A program made the translations under genes and the position numbers. The notes under the pieces were generated by a model. That model saw nothing but the letters and a program-made list of their open reading frames with translations, was not told where the DNA came from and ran no database searches. From WTFY01 sp011523795 (lineage in GTDB: Bacteria > Pseudomonadota > Gammaproteobacteria > UBA4575), in contig OZ242278.1 of assembly GCA_965207475.1 (NCBI GenBank), positions 310,001 through 374,000 on the forward strand: a stretch of DNA of 64,000 nucleotides, given 5' to 3'. Positions 35,615-43,151 of the stretch are shown here, piece by piece (position 1 is the first letter of the stretch; each line of letters starts with the position of its first letter).

Positions 35615-35773
35615 TTGCCCGGGTTCAGTCTGTATGCCTTTCGTACATTATATAAAAGAACCGTATTGAACATCATAAAATTCTGGCTATTCTGGGTGCC
35701 TGTTTCCCGTTCAGTTCAGTATGTCCCTGGAAAGCGTATACGTGCTCTCATGCTTGCCATACGGGTTTTAACC

Positions 35774-36766
35774 TCAGCGAATCTCGTATTTAAGTGATTG
35801 CCTGAAGTAAAGCAGCAGATCTTCAATTTGCAAGCGCCGGTTGAGCGTGGTTTCAGCAATGCGCCGATGCGCTGCAAGCCTGTCCATGCAGTTCAGCAAC
35901 GAGTGCAAATCTGTCCTTTCCGATAGCCGGGTCAGCTCTTCAAGAAAATCTTCATTTTCGATGGTGTCGGAATTTTTGTCGAAATGGCAACGGATCAGAT
36001 CAGCACACCAGGCCTGTAGCCAGGAGTTTACTCTTTCGATACTTTCATTTTGAATTTTCGCTGAAGTTTCAGTTACAGATTTCTTGTCCTGCAACAGCTC
36101 GACCCAGTGCCGGAAAACTTCTGCACGCACCTTGTCCAGACCGCTGTCATGCATTTCCCAGGCCAGCAGCGGTTTCCCGCCAGCGGCGTCCAGCAGACTC
36201 TTCCAAGCGGGGCTGTCCGCCATACTCTGTAGCCACGCAAGTGCCTGCCCGGCATCAGGGATAGGACACTTCCAGTTCTGGCAGCGGCTCCTGACTGTCG
36301 CCGGCAGCCTGTCAGCACGGTCGCTGACAAGGAACAGTACGGAGCCCGGGGGAGGTTCTTCCAGTGTCTTGAGCAAGGCATTGGCTGCATTGATATTCAT
36401 CCTGTCAGCCTTGTTGATGCAGACAGACTTGTACGCTCCCTGGCGGCAACTCAGTGAAATAAACTGACTGATTTTTCGAATTTCATCTACCTTGATTGGC
36501 TCAGCCTTCCCGGAAACCTCTGCGGTTTCAACCAGGCGCACGTCAGGATGTGTGCCCGCCTTGATCAAACGGCAGTTCTCACAAACCCCGCATGGCTGCT
36601 GATTTTCCCTGGGTGCCGGACAGTACATGCGCTGGATATAGTTCAGGCAGAATTCCATCTTGCCGATCGCCGATGGACCCGATACGAGTATGGCATGTGC
36701 CAGTCGCCCGCTCTCAAGATACTGAACAAGCCGTTGCCAGGTTTCTTCCTGCCAGGGGTAGATCAT
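35774..36766 (-). CDS. holB: DNA polymerase III delta' subunit
   Basis: A 330-residue clamp-loader subunit. The P-loop region is GPSAIGKME, degenerate because Met replaces Thr/Ser, as expected for the non-ATPase delta' subunit. A zinc-binding module CPAPRENQQPCGVCENC (C-X8-C-X2-C-X2-C) follows, then KTLEEPPPGSVLFLVSDRADRLPATVRSRCQ with the SRC sensor motif. The ATG at 36766 overlaps the tmk stop in the pattern ATGA, so the two are translationally coupled; a longer frame from 36865 would lie wholly inside tmk. It is last in the fatty-acid/tmk operon. Confidence 0.93.
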   Translation of the reverse strand: MIYPWQEETWQRLVQYLESGRLAHAILVSGPSAIGKMEFCLNYIQRMYCPAPRENQQPCGVCENCRLIKAGTHPDVRLVETAEVSGKAEPIKVDEIRKISQFISLSCRQGAYKSVCINKADRMNINAANALLKTLEEPPPGSVLFLVSDRADRLPATVRSRCQNWKCPIPDAGQALAWLQSMADSPAWKSLLDAAGGKPLLAWEMHDSGLDKVRAEVFRHWVELLQDKKSVTETSAKIQNESIERVNSWLQAWCADLIRCHFDKNSDTIENEDFLEELTRLSERTDLHSLLNCMDRLAAHRRIAETTLNRRLQIEDLLLYFRQSLKYEIR

Positions 36767-37470
36767 GATGCCCTTTGTGATCCGCTTAGCTGAAACCTGG
36801 ACTGGATACACTGCTGGATTTCCGCTGCAACCTCTTCCACGTGCTGTTCTGCATTGATCACACAAAAGCGCTGCGGAAAATTTTCCACCAGCCCTAGATA
36901 GACCCGCTGTACCCGCTCGAAGAATTCCACAGGCTCGCTTTCGAAGCGGTCCTTGTCACCACGCTTGCTTACGCGCTGCATGGCAGTCTTCAGGTCAGCC
37001 GTGAACAGCATTGTCAGGTCCGGCTCGAATCCACCATGAACCAGGGATTCCAGCTGGTGAATGAAAGCCTCAGGGATTCCGCGCCCGCCTCCCTGGTAGG
37101 CATAGCTTGCATCGGTAAACCGGTCGCTCAATACCCAGGTGCCCAGCCTGAGTGCCGGGTAGATGACTTCCTCAAGGTGCTGGACACGGGCAGAAAACAT
37201 CAACAGGAGTTCTGTACGGTCACTGACAGGCACCACAGCGGATTCAAGCAGCAAGTCCCGAAGCCGTTCTCCCAGCCTGGTACCGCCCGGTTCGCGGGTA
37301 ACCACTGACTGGATGCCCAGCGAGTGCAGGTACTTCTGCAACAACTCTATCTGGGTAGTCTTGCCTGTACCTTCTATGCCCTCGAAGGTGATAAATTTCC
37401 CCCGCAATTCCTTTCTGGAATCAGGAGTCACGGTTCGGTCCGCTTTTGTCGCCCCCGCTGCCGCCTCCAT
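36763..37470 (-). CDS. tmk: Thymidylate kinase
   Basis: A dTMP kinase that makes dTDP for DNA synthesis. The P-loop FEGIEGTGKTTQIELL, then VTREPGGTRLGERLRDLLL (DR-type base-binding), LSDRFTDASYAYQGGGRGIP with the LID region, and DLKTAMQRVSKRGDKDRFE. The conserved fold begins at GKFITFEG. The start is uncertain: an ATG at 37470 gives 235 residues with a 23-residue leader and overlaps mltG by 50 bases; a GTG at 37431 and a TTG at 37404 (with AAGGA very close) would be shorter. The overlap region is not conserved in either protein. Confidence 0.95.
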   Translation of the reverse strand: MEAAAGATKADRTVTPDSRKELRGKFITFEGIEGTGKTTQIELLQKYLHSLGIQSVVTREPGGTRLGERLRDLLLESAVVPVSDRTELLLMFSARVQHLEEVIYPALRLGTWVLSDRFTDASYAYQGGGRGIPEAFIHQLESLVHGGFEPDLTMLFTADLKTAMQRVSKRGDKDRFESEPVEFFERVQRVYLGLVENFPQRFCVINAEQHVEEVAAEIQQCIQSRFQLSGSQRAS

Positions 37471-38479
37471 AGCACTGCTTGCAGCCCCGGAGCTGATACT
37501 TGATCACCGCAGCGCGGTGCTCCTTGTAGGTGGAAGAAAAATGATGGGTGCCGTCCCGCTTGGACACAAAATAGATCATGGCACTGCTTGCCGGGTTCAA
37601 CGCAGCAGCAATTGAAGCACGACCGGGCAAGGCAATCGGGGTGGGAGGGAGTCCTTTACGGATGTATGTGTTATAGGGCGTATCGGTTTTCAGATCCCTG
37701 CGGCTTATGTTTCCATCAAATGACTCGCCCAAGCCGTAAATTACTGTAGGGTCTGCCTGCAAACGCATGCCGCGTTTCAGGCGGTTGGAAAATACCGCAG
37801 CAACCAGGTTGCGTTCCTGGTCTACACTGGTTTCCTTTTCGATTATGGAGGCCAGTATGAGAGCTTCCTTGGGCGTTACAACCGGAAGCCCCTCTTTCCT
37901 GCTCATCCATTCTTCATCAAGCACCCTGCGCATGTACTTGTGCATACGCTGGAAAAACTGCAGGTCAGTGATCCCGCTTGAAAAGTGATAGGTATCCGGA
38001 TAGAACCATCCTTCAGGGTTGGGATCACTCAATCCAAGCTTTTCTTGCAGCTCGAGGGGTGAGCCAAGCGTCTGGGTGATCCTGTCATGGCTCTTGACTG
38101 CATCCCATAGTTGCCTGAAGGTGGAACCTTCGATGATCGTGATGGAATACCGTATGGTATCTCCCTGAACCAGTTTTGTGAGAAGCTGCCGGGGACTCAG
38201 GGTGGCAGGAAGCAAATATTCACCTGCCTTGATGTCGTGGGTGACTCCTTTCAGGCTGGCAAATATCCTCCAGGTCCACGCCTCATCGATCATGCCTTGT
38301 TCAATCAGCTCGCCTGTCACACCCTTAAAGCTCATCCCGGGAACAATCTCCAGGTGTACATCCTTCAACTCCCCGGAGAGTGGCCGGTCTGCATAATCTT
38401 TCAGGTACACCGTTGAGACTATGAGGACCAACAACACGATGGCCACGGATAAACTGACACCACGCATGGAACTTGTCAC
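37421..38479 (-). CDS. mltG: Endolytic transglycosylase MltG (YceG-like)
   Basis: A 352-residue membrane-anchored lytic transglycosylase that cuts nascent peptidoglycan and helps set glycan length. The N-terminus is a membrane segment (GVSLSVAIVLLVLIVSTVYL), a LysM-like lobe follows, and the catalytic domain has LILASIIEKETSVDQERNLVAAVFSNRL with the catalytic Glu, LQADPTVIYGLG and YNTYIRKGLPPTPIALPG. The start is a GTG overlapping the pabC stop (GTGA). The C-terminus has an unusual tail rich in Cys and Gly (CKQCYGGGSGG) that runs 50 bases into tmk. Confidence 0.93.
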   Translation of the reverse strand: MTSSMRGVSLSVAIVLLVLIVSTVYLKDYADRPLSGELKDVHLEIVPGMSFKGVTGELIEQGMIDEAWTWRIFASLKGVTHDIKAGEYLLPATLSPRQLLTKLVQGDTIRYSITIIEGSTFRQLWDAVKSHDRITQTLGSPLELQEKLGLSDPNPEGWFYPDTYHFSSGITDLQFFQRMHKYMRRVLDEEWMSRKEGLPVVTPKEALILASIIEKETSVDQERNLVAAVFSNRLKRGMRLQADPTVIYGLGESFDGNISRRDLKTDTPYNTYIRKGLPPTPIALPGRASIAAALNPASSAMIYFVSKRDGTHHFSSTYKEHRAAVIKYQLRGCKQCYGGGSGGDKSGPNRDS

Positions 38480-39300
38480 GGGTAGTTGAAGACAGATATC
38501 AGTCTTTCGGTAATGACGGACCGGGTAACTTCCATTGCATTGAACCGTTTCACAGGCCAGATGCCCGCGATGCTGTTGCAGACAAACATCGCCTCGACCC
38601 GGACCATGTCATTCAGGCCGAAATTCCCGATTGCAAGCGGAATGCCATGGTGACTGCAGTAGTCTATCACCTGCTGGCGCAATATGCCCGCGACGCCACA
38701 GTTTGCAAGGTCAGGAGTGATCAATTGTCCATCTACTTCAAAGAATACATTGCTGGAAGTGGCTTCGATGATATTTCCCTGGGTGTCACAGACCAGTCCC
38801 TCCTGGTACTCATGCTTCCATTCGTCGCGAGCAAGCACCTGCTCGAGACGATTCAGGTGCTTGATCTGGGCAAGCCTGGATTGCTGCGACAGGCGAAAGC
38901 GACACAGCGTAAGGTTGATGCCCACATCAGTGTATTCACGCGGATGGTCCGGCCAGGGAAACTTCTGGATAATCCGGGTCGGTGACTGCTCGTCAAAGCT
39001 GTACCCTCTTCCACCCACCCCGCGCGTAACGATGATTTTTATCACACACTGTTCTTCAGCATCCACAAGCCCGTTGACTTCTGTACGCAGGAGGCTGTAG
39101 TCAGGGCATGCCAAACGAAGCACTTTACACCCGTGTTGCAGGCGACGGATATGATCATCCCAGAATGCGGGGGTGCCGTTCCTGACTGCGATCGTTTCAA
39201 ATAACCCGTCACCAAACAGCAGGCCCCGGTCCAGACTTGAAACAAGTTCATTGGCCTGCCCATTGACCAGGATAGCAGGTGTCTGCATGTCAGGACACAT
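38476..39300 (-). CDS. pabC: Aminodeoxychorismate lyase
   Basis: A 274-residue fold-type IV PLP enzyme that cleaves aminodeoxychorismate to p-aminobenzoate for folate. DRGLLFGDGLFETIAVRNG is the standard opening, the Schiff-base Lys is in the IKHLNRLEQVLAR stretch, and EATSSNVFFEVDGQLITPDLANCGVAGILRQQVI binds the cofactor phosphate. The position between fabF and mltG is its usual place in Gammaproteobacteria. It overlaps mltG by four bases. Confidence 0.93.
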   Translation of the reverse strand: MCPDMQTPAILVNGQANELVSSLDRGLLFGDGLFETIAVRNGTPAFWDDHIRRLQHGCKVLRLACPDYSLLRTEVNGLVDAEEQCVIKIIVTRGVGGRGYSFDEQSPTRIIQKFPWPDHPREYTDVGINLTLCRFRLSQQSRLAQIKHLNRLEQVLARDEWKHEYQEGLVCDTQGNIIEATSSNVFFEVDGQLITPDLANCGVAGILRQQVIDYCSHHGIPLAIGNFGLNDMVRVEAMFVCNSIAGIWPVKRFNAMEVTRSVITERLISVFNYP

Positions 39301-39356
39301 TGTATCGGGTCATTCAATGGGCAGTGTACGGCTTGCTGCTGAGCATACTGCCACCA

Positions 39357-40601
39357 TTAGACTTTTTGAAATACAACGGTCGCATTCGTTCCTCCGAATC
39401 CAAATGAATTCGAAATGGCTACGTTGATCGGCTGCACGCGTGCCTCGTTGGGTACATAGTCCAGGTCGCATCCGGGGTCAGGGGTGTCATAATTGATGGT
39501 AGGTGGCAGGATTCCATGATACACGGCGAGAACGGTAAAGAGGGCCTCGACACCGCCTGCTGCACCCAGCAGGTGACCGGTCATTGATTTGGTCGAGCTG
39601 ACTGCCAATTGCTTCGAGCGGCCGCCAAAGGCGCACTTGATTGCATCGGTTTCTGCCAGGTCACCCGCAGGTGTCGAAGTGCCATGGGCATTGACGTAGT
39701 CTACAGATGTAACATCCAGCTTGGCATCGTTCAAGGCATTCTGCATACACCTCGATGCACCAAGTCCACCCTTGGCAGGGGATGTCATGTGGTAAGCATC
39801 GCTATTCATGCCATACCCGACCAGTTCACAGTAAATTCTTGCTGACCGCGCCCTGGCAAGTTCATATTCCTCAAGCACCAGGACTCCTGCCCCGTCTCCC
39901 AGCACAAATCCATCCCTGTCAAGATCGAACGGGCGGCTGGCCGCTTCCGGATCGTCATTGTGAGACGAACACAGCGCCCTTGCTGCAGCGAATCCACCAA
40001 TTCCCAGTGGACACGTGGCCATTTCGGCCCCACCGGCGACCATGATGTCGGCATCGCCAAATGCAATCATCCTTGCCGCATCGCCGATATTGTGGGTGCC
40101 CGTCGAGCATGCCGAGACAATGGATACGTTCGGTCCACGAAAACCGCGCATGATGGACAGATTGCCCGAAACCATGTTGATGATATTGCTGGGCACGAAG
40201 AATGGTGAAACCTTCTTGGGTCCGGATTTCAGGTACGCTTCGTTGCTTTTTTCGATACCGGGCAAACCGCCTATGCCACTGCCAATCGCTACCCCTATGC
40301 GTTCGGCTTTCTCCTCAGTGACCTCAAAGCCGGAATCTTCGATGGCCTGTACAGCAGCTCCGATTCCGTAATGTATGAAGGGGTCCATCTTGCGCTGATC
40401 TTTCTTCGACAGATAGTCATCAGCATTGAAATCCCTGGTTTGACCTGCGATCTGAACAGAAAATGCACTCGCATCAAAACAGTCAATCCTGGAAATTCCG
40501 CTCTTGCCTGCAGTGATGTTCGCCCATGCCCTTTCGGTACTGGACCCGACTGGAGATACAATTCCCAAACCTGTTACTACAACGCGCCGCCGGGATACCA
40601 T
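39357..40601 (-). CDS. fabF: 3-oxoacyl-ACP synthase II
   Basis: A 414-residue condensing enzyme that elongates acyl-ACP with malonyl-ACP and adjusts the unsaturated/saturated balance. The start RRVVVTGLGIVSPVGSS is typical; the nucleophile Cys is in VSACSTGTHNIGDAARMI; the two catalytic His are in VNAHGTSTPAGDLAE and SMTGHLLGAAGG. The C-terminus NSFGFGGTNATVVF is the KAS signature. It follows acpP after 70 bases, with pabC downstream. Confidence 0.97.
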   Translation of the reverse strand: MVSRRRVVVTGLGIVSPVGSSTERAWANITAGKSGISRIDCFDASAFSVQIAGQTRDFNADDYLSKKDQRKMDPFIHYGIGAAVQAIEDSGFEVTEEKAERIGVAIGSGIGGLPGIEKSNEAYLKSGPKKVSPFFVPSNIINMVSGNLSIMRGFRGPNVSIVSACSTGTHNIGDAARMIAFGDADIMVAGGAEMATCPLGIGGFAAARALCSSHNDDPEAASRPFDLDRDGFVLGDGAGVLVLEEYELARARSARIYCELVGYGMNSDAYHMTSPAKGGLGASRCMQNALNDAKLDVTSVDYVNAHGTSTPAGDLAETDAIKCAFGGRSKQLAVSSTKSMTGHLLGAAGGVEALFTVLAVYHGILPPTINYDTPDPGCDLDYVPNEARVQPINVAISNSFGFGGTNATVVFQKV

Positions 40602-40671
40602 ATCTTCGCTATATACGAGCAGAAACCGGAACGAGACGGTCTAGCATACTTTCTTGCGCCCCGTACACACT

Positions 40672-40905
40672 CTATTGATGTGAGTTTACGTAGTCTATCG
40701 CCTGCTTGACTGTAGTGATTTTCTCAGCCTCTTCATCGGGAATCTCGCATTCAAATTCCTCTTCCAAGGCCATTACCAGCTCAACAGTATCCAAAGAGTC
40801 TGCACCCAAATCATCCACGAATGATGCGTCATCCGAGACTTCATTCTCGCTTACGCCCAGCTGCTCAACGATAATCTTTCGAACTCTTTCTTCAATGTTA
40901 CTCAT
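40672..40905 (-). CDS. acpP: Acyl carrier protein
   Basis: A 77-residue acidic carrier of growing acyl chains. The Ser of GADSLDTVELVMALEEEF (near residue 37) takes the 4'-phosphopantetheine arm. The protein is close to canonical AcpP throughout, including the C-terminal YVNSHQ. AGAGG lies about ten bases before the ATG. The 200 bases upstream, between it and fabG, contain an extremely AT-rich stretch (41040-41075), a likely promoter/UP-type region that would let acpP be expressed above the rest of the operon. Confidence 0.98.
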   Translation of the reverse strand: MSNIEERVRKIIVEQLGVSENEVSDDASFVDDLGADSLDTVELVMALEEEFECEIPDEEAEKITTVKQAIDYVNSHQ

Positions 40906-41105
40906 ACGGTTGCTACCTCTTTAGATAAATTTGTACAGGCTGAATCAGGCTAAGTCGCATATTGTATTGAAAAGAATATGCCCGTGCCATTATTAACACG
41001 AACTGAAATGGCGATTTCGCTCTCACATGCGCTATTGGAAAATATATTTTTATATATATTATATGGTTATGTATTGTCTCTGAATCGGATTATCACGTAT
41101 TTTCA

Positions 41106-41843
41106 TCATGCCATATACAGGCCGCCATTGACGTGGACCGTCTCTCCCGTAATGTACCCTGCCTCAGCAGAAACCAGGAAACTGACGACATGCGCGACCT
41201 CACCTGTGCTGCCGATACGGCCCAGGGGAATCTTTTCGACGAGCTTCGCCTGCTGGCTTTCGCCGAGTTTTGCAGTCATGTCCGTTTCGATAAAACCCGG
41301 TGCAACGGCATTCACCGTGATCCCTCTCGAAGCCACCTCCAAAGCAAGAGATTTCGTAAAGCCCACTACCCCCGCCTTTGCGGCAACATAATTGGCCTGA
41401 CCCGCATTGCCGGAGAAAGCCGTGACCGAAGTAATGTTCACGACACGCCCGCCCCGCATTTTTATCATGTCTCTCAGGCATGCACGTGTCAGCCTGTAGG
41501 CGGATGACAGGTTCGTGTCGATCACGGCATCCCATTCATGATCCTTCATCCGCAGCAGCAGATTGTCCCGGGTAATCGCCGCATTATTAACCAGGACATA
41601 AGGGGCTGAATACCTGTCCCGGATTTCATCGAGCAGACTGGCAACCGAGTCGGCTTGTGTGACATCAAGCACCAGCCCCTTGCCGCTGAGGTCAGCCTGG
41701 GCAAGCCCGGAATCAATCTTTCCCGCTCCTTCATTCGTCGTGGCGGTTCCAACCGCCACAAATCCCATGGATCCGAGTTTGTGCAAGATCGCCTTGCCGA
41801 TTCCCCTGCTGGCACCAGTTACGAGCGCAACCCGGCTGTTCAT
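41106..41843 (-). CDS. fabG: 3-oxoacyl-ACP reductase
   Basis: A 245-residue short-chain dehydrogenase that reduces 3-ketoacyl-ACP with NADPH. NADP motif VTGASRGIGKAIL (residues 8-20), LVNNAAITRDNLLLRM with the conserved Asn, ITSVTAFSGNAGQANYVAAKAGVVGF with the Ser-Tyr-Lys triad, and the C-terminal ITGETVHVNGGLYM, as in E. coli FabG. Its ATG overlaps the fabD stop (ATGA). Confidence 0.97.
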   Translation of the reverse strand: MNSRVALVTGASRGIGKAILHKLGSMGFVAVGTATTNEGAGKIDSGLAQADLSGKGLVLDVTQADSVASLLDEIRDRYSAPYVLVNNAAITRDNLLLRMKDHEWDAVIDTNLSSAYRLTRACLRDMIKMRGGRVVNITSVTAFSGNAGQANYVAAKAGVVGFTKSLALEVASRGITVNAVAPGFIETDMTAKLGESQQAKLVEKIPLGRIGSTGEVAHVVSFLVSAEAGYITGETVHVNGGLYMA

Positions 41844-42799
41844 GCGGGTTCCAGGGCATTCATTGCATTTAACTGCTGCAAAGTCTGGTCAAGGCTTTTG
41901 AGATCAGAGACACAGTAAGCCGGCACCGAGCGGTCTATACGCCTGCTGAAGCCGGTCAGCACCCTGCCTGGACCCAGTTCGACCAGTGCACCAATTCCTT
42001 GCGAGATCATATGCTGAACTGTATCAACCCACCTTACCGGGCTGAACAGCTGTCTGTACAGGGCATCCTTGATATCGACTTCACTGCGGTACGCCCTGAC
42101 ATCGGCATTCTGGATGACGGCAAACCGCGGAGCACGCATTGTGACATCCTGCAGGTATTCCCGCAGTTGCACGGCAGCCGGTTTCATCAGGGTACTGTGT
42201 GACGGCACACTCAGGGGCAACGGGACACATCGCTTGGCACCCGCATCCTTGGCTGCTTCGACCGCCCGGGATACCGCGACCCGATCACCGGCTATCACGG
42301 TCTGACCGGGGGCATTGAAATTTACAGGTTCTGCCCGCTCATGCTCCTGTGTACACTGCCTGCAAATCCGGGCCAGCACATCCACTTCCAGGCCGAGAAT
42401 CGCAGCCATCGCTCCCTGGCCTTCGGGCACAGCCTCCTGCATCACACGTCCACGGTATCTGGCCAGTGCAATGGCGGCTTCAAACTCCAGGGCCCCTGCA
42501 CAGGCCAGCGCAGTATACTCGCCGAAGCTATGTCCCGCTGCAAGCAGCGGGAAGTCTGGAAATTGTGCCCGGAAGATTCTGTGTACTGCCACACAGGCGC
42601 AAAGCATGGCGGGCTGTGTGTTTTCCGTGCGGTTCAGGTCTGCTTCAGGACCCGAAGTAACTAGTTTCCACAGGTCCTGCTGAAGGATGTCCGAGCCCAG
42701 CTCGAAGAGCTGTCTTGCCTCAGGATATTGCTTGTCCAGGTCCCCCATCATGCCCACCGACTGTGAGCCCTGACCAGGAAAGATGTATGCGAATTCCAT
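41840..42799 (-). CDS. fabD: Malonyl-CoA:ACP transacylase
   Basis: A 319-residue enzyme that loads malonate onto ACP. FIFPGQGSQSVGMM opens the protein, the nucleophile is in AGHSFGEYTALACAGAL (GHSxG, Ser near residue 92), and the catalytic His is in LSVPSHSTLMKPA. First gene of the fabD-fabG-acpP-fabF-pabC-mltG-tmk-holB string on the minus strand. The usual upstream rpmF-plsX-fabH genes are absent; infA lies divergently 114 bases away. No Shine-Dalgarno is evident. Confidence 0.96.
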   Translation of the reverse strand: MEFAYIFPGQGSQSVGMMGDLDKQYPEARQLFELGSDILQQDLWKLVTSGPEADLNRTENTQPAMLCACVAVHRIFRAQFPDFPLLAAGHSFGEYTALACAGALEFEAAIALARYRGRVMQEAVPEGQGAMAAILGLEVDVLARICRQCTQEHERAEPVNFNAPGQTVIAGDRVAVSRAVEAAKDAGAKRCVPLPLSVPSHSTLMKPAAVQLREYLQDVTMRAPRFAVIQNADVRAYRSEVDIKDALYRQLFSPVRWVDTVQHMISQGIGALVELGPGRVLTGFSRRIDRSVPAYCVSDLKSLDQTLQQLNAMNALEPA

Positions 42800-42853
42800 A
42801 GCACTGTTTAGGAAGGAACCTGTTCCGGCATTGTACTAAAATACGCGCAGCCC

Positions 42854-42881
42854 TTGTTTTATTTTTTCGTTTCACGATAAT
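42854..42881 (+). promoter_or_regulatory. Possible infA promoter
   Basis: TTGTTT (42854-42859), a 16-base spacer and GATAAT (42876-42881), giving a leader of about 25 bases. The stretch between the boxes is T-rich. Weak -35, acceptable -10. Confidence 0.3.
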
Positions 42882-42913
42882 GAGCACCACCTACAAGCTT
42901 CCCAAGGAGCAGC

Positions 42914-43132
42914 ATGGCGAAAGAAGATCATATTGAAATGGAAGGCACTGTGATTGAAACCCTGCCCAATACAATGTTTCGGGTCGAACTGGAAAATGGC
43001 CATATAGTGACAGCGCACATTTCAGGTCGAATGCGAAAGCACTATATCAAGATTCTGACGGGCGACAGGGTTACTGTAGAAATGACTCCATATGATCTTA
43101 GCAAGGGAAGAATCACATACAGGGGAAAATAA
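42914..43132 (+). CDS. infA: Translation initiation factor IF-1
   Basis: A 72-residue OB-fold protein that binds the ribosomal A site during initiation. The sequence is close to E. coli IF-1: AKEDHIEMEGTVIETLPNT, then AHISGRMRKHYIKILTGDRVTVEMTPYDLSKGRI. AAGGAG lies four bases before the ATG. It converges on clpA (19 bases between stops), the same neighbourhood as in E. coli, where infA follows clpA. Confidence 0.98.
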   Translation: MAKEDHIEMEGTVIETLPNTMFRVELENGHIVTAHISGRMRKHYIKILTGDRVTVEMTPYDLSKGRITYRGK

Positions 43133-43151
43133 CCCGGCCAATACTACAAGA

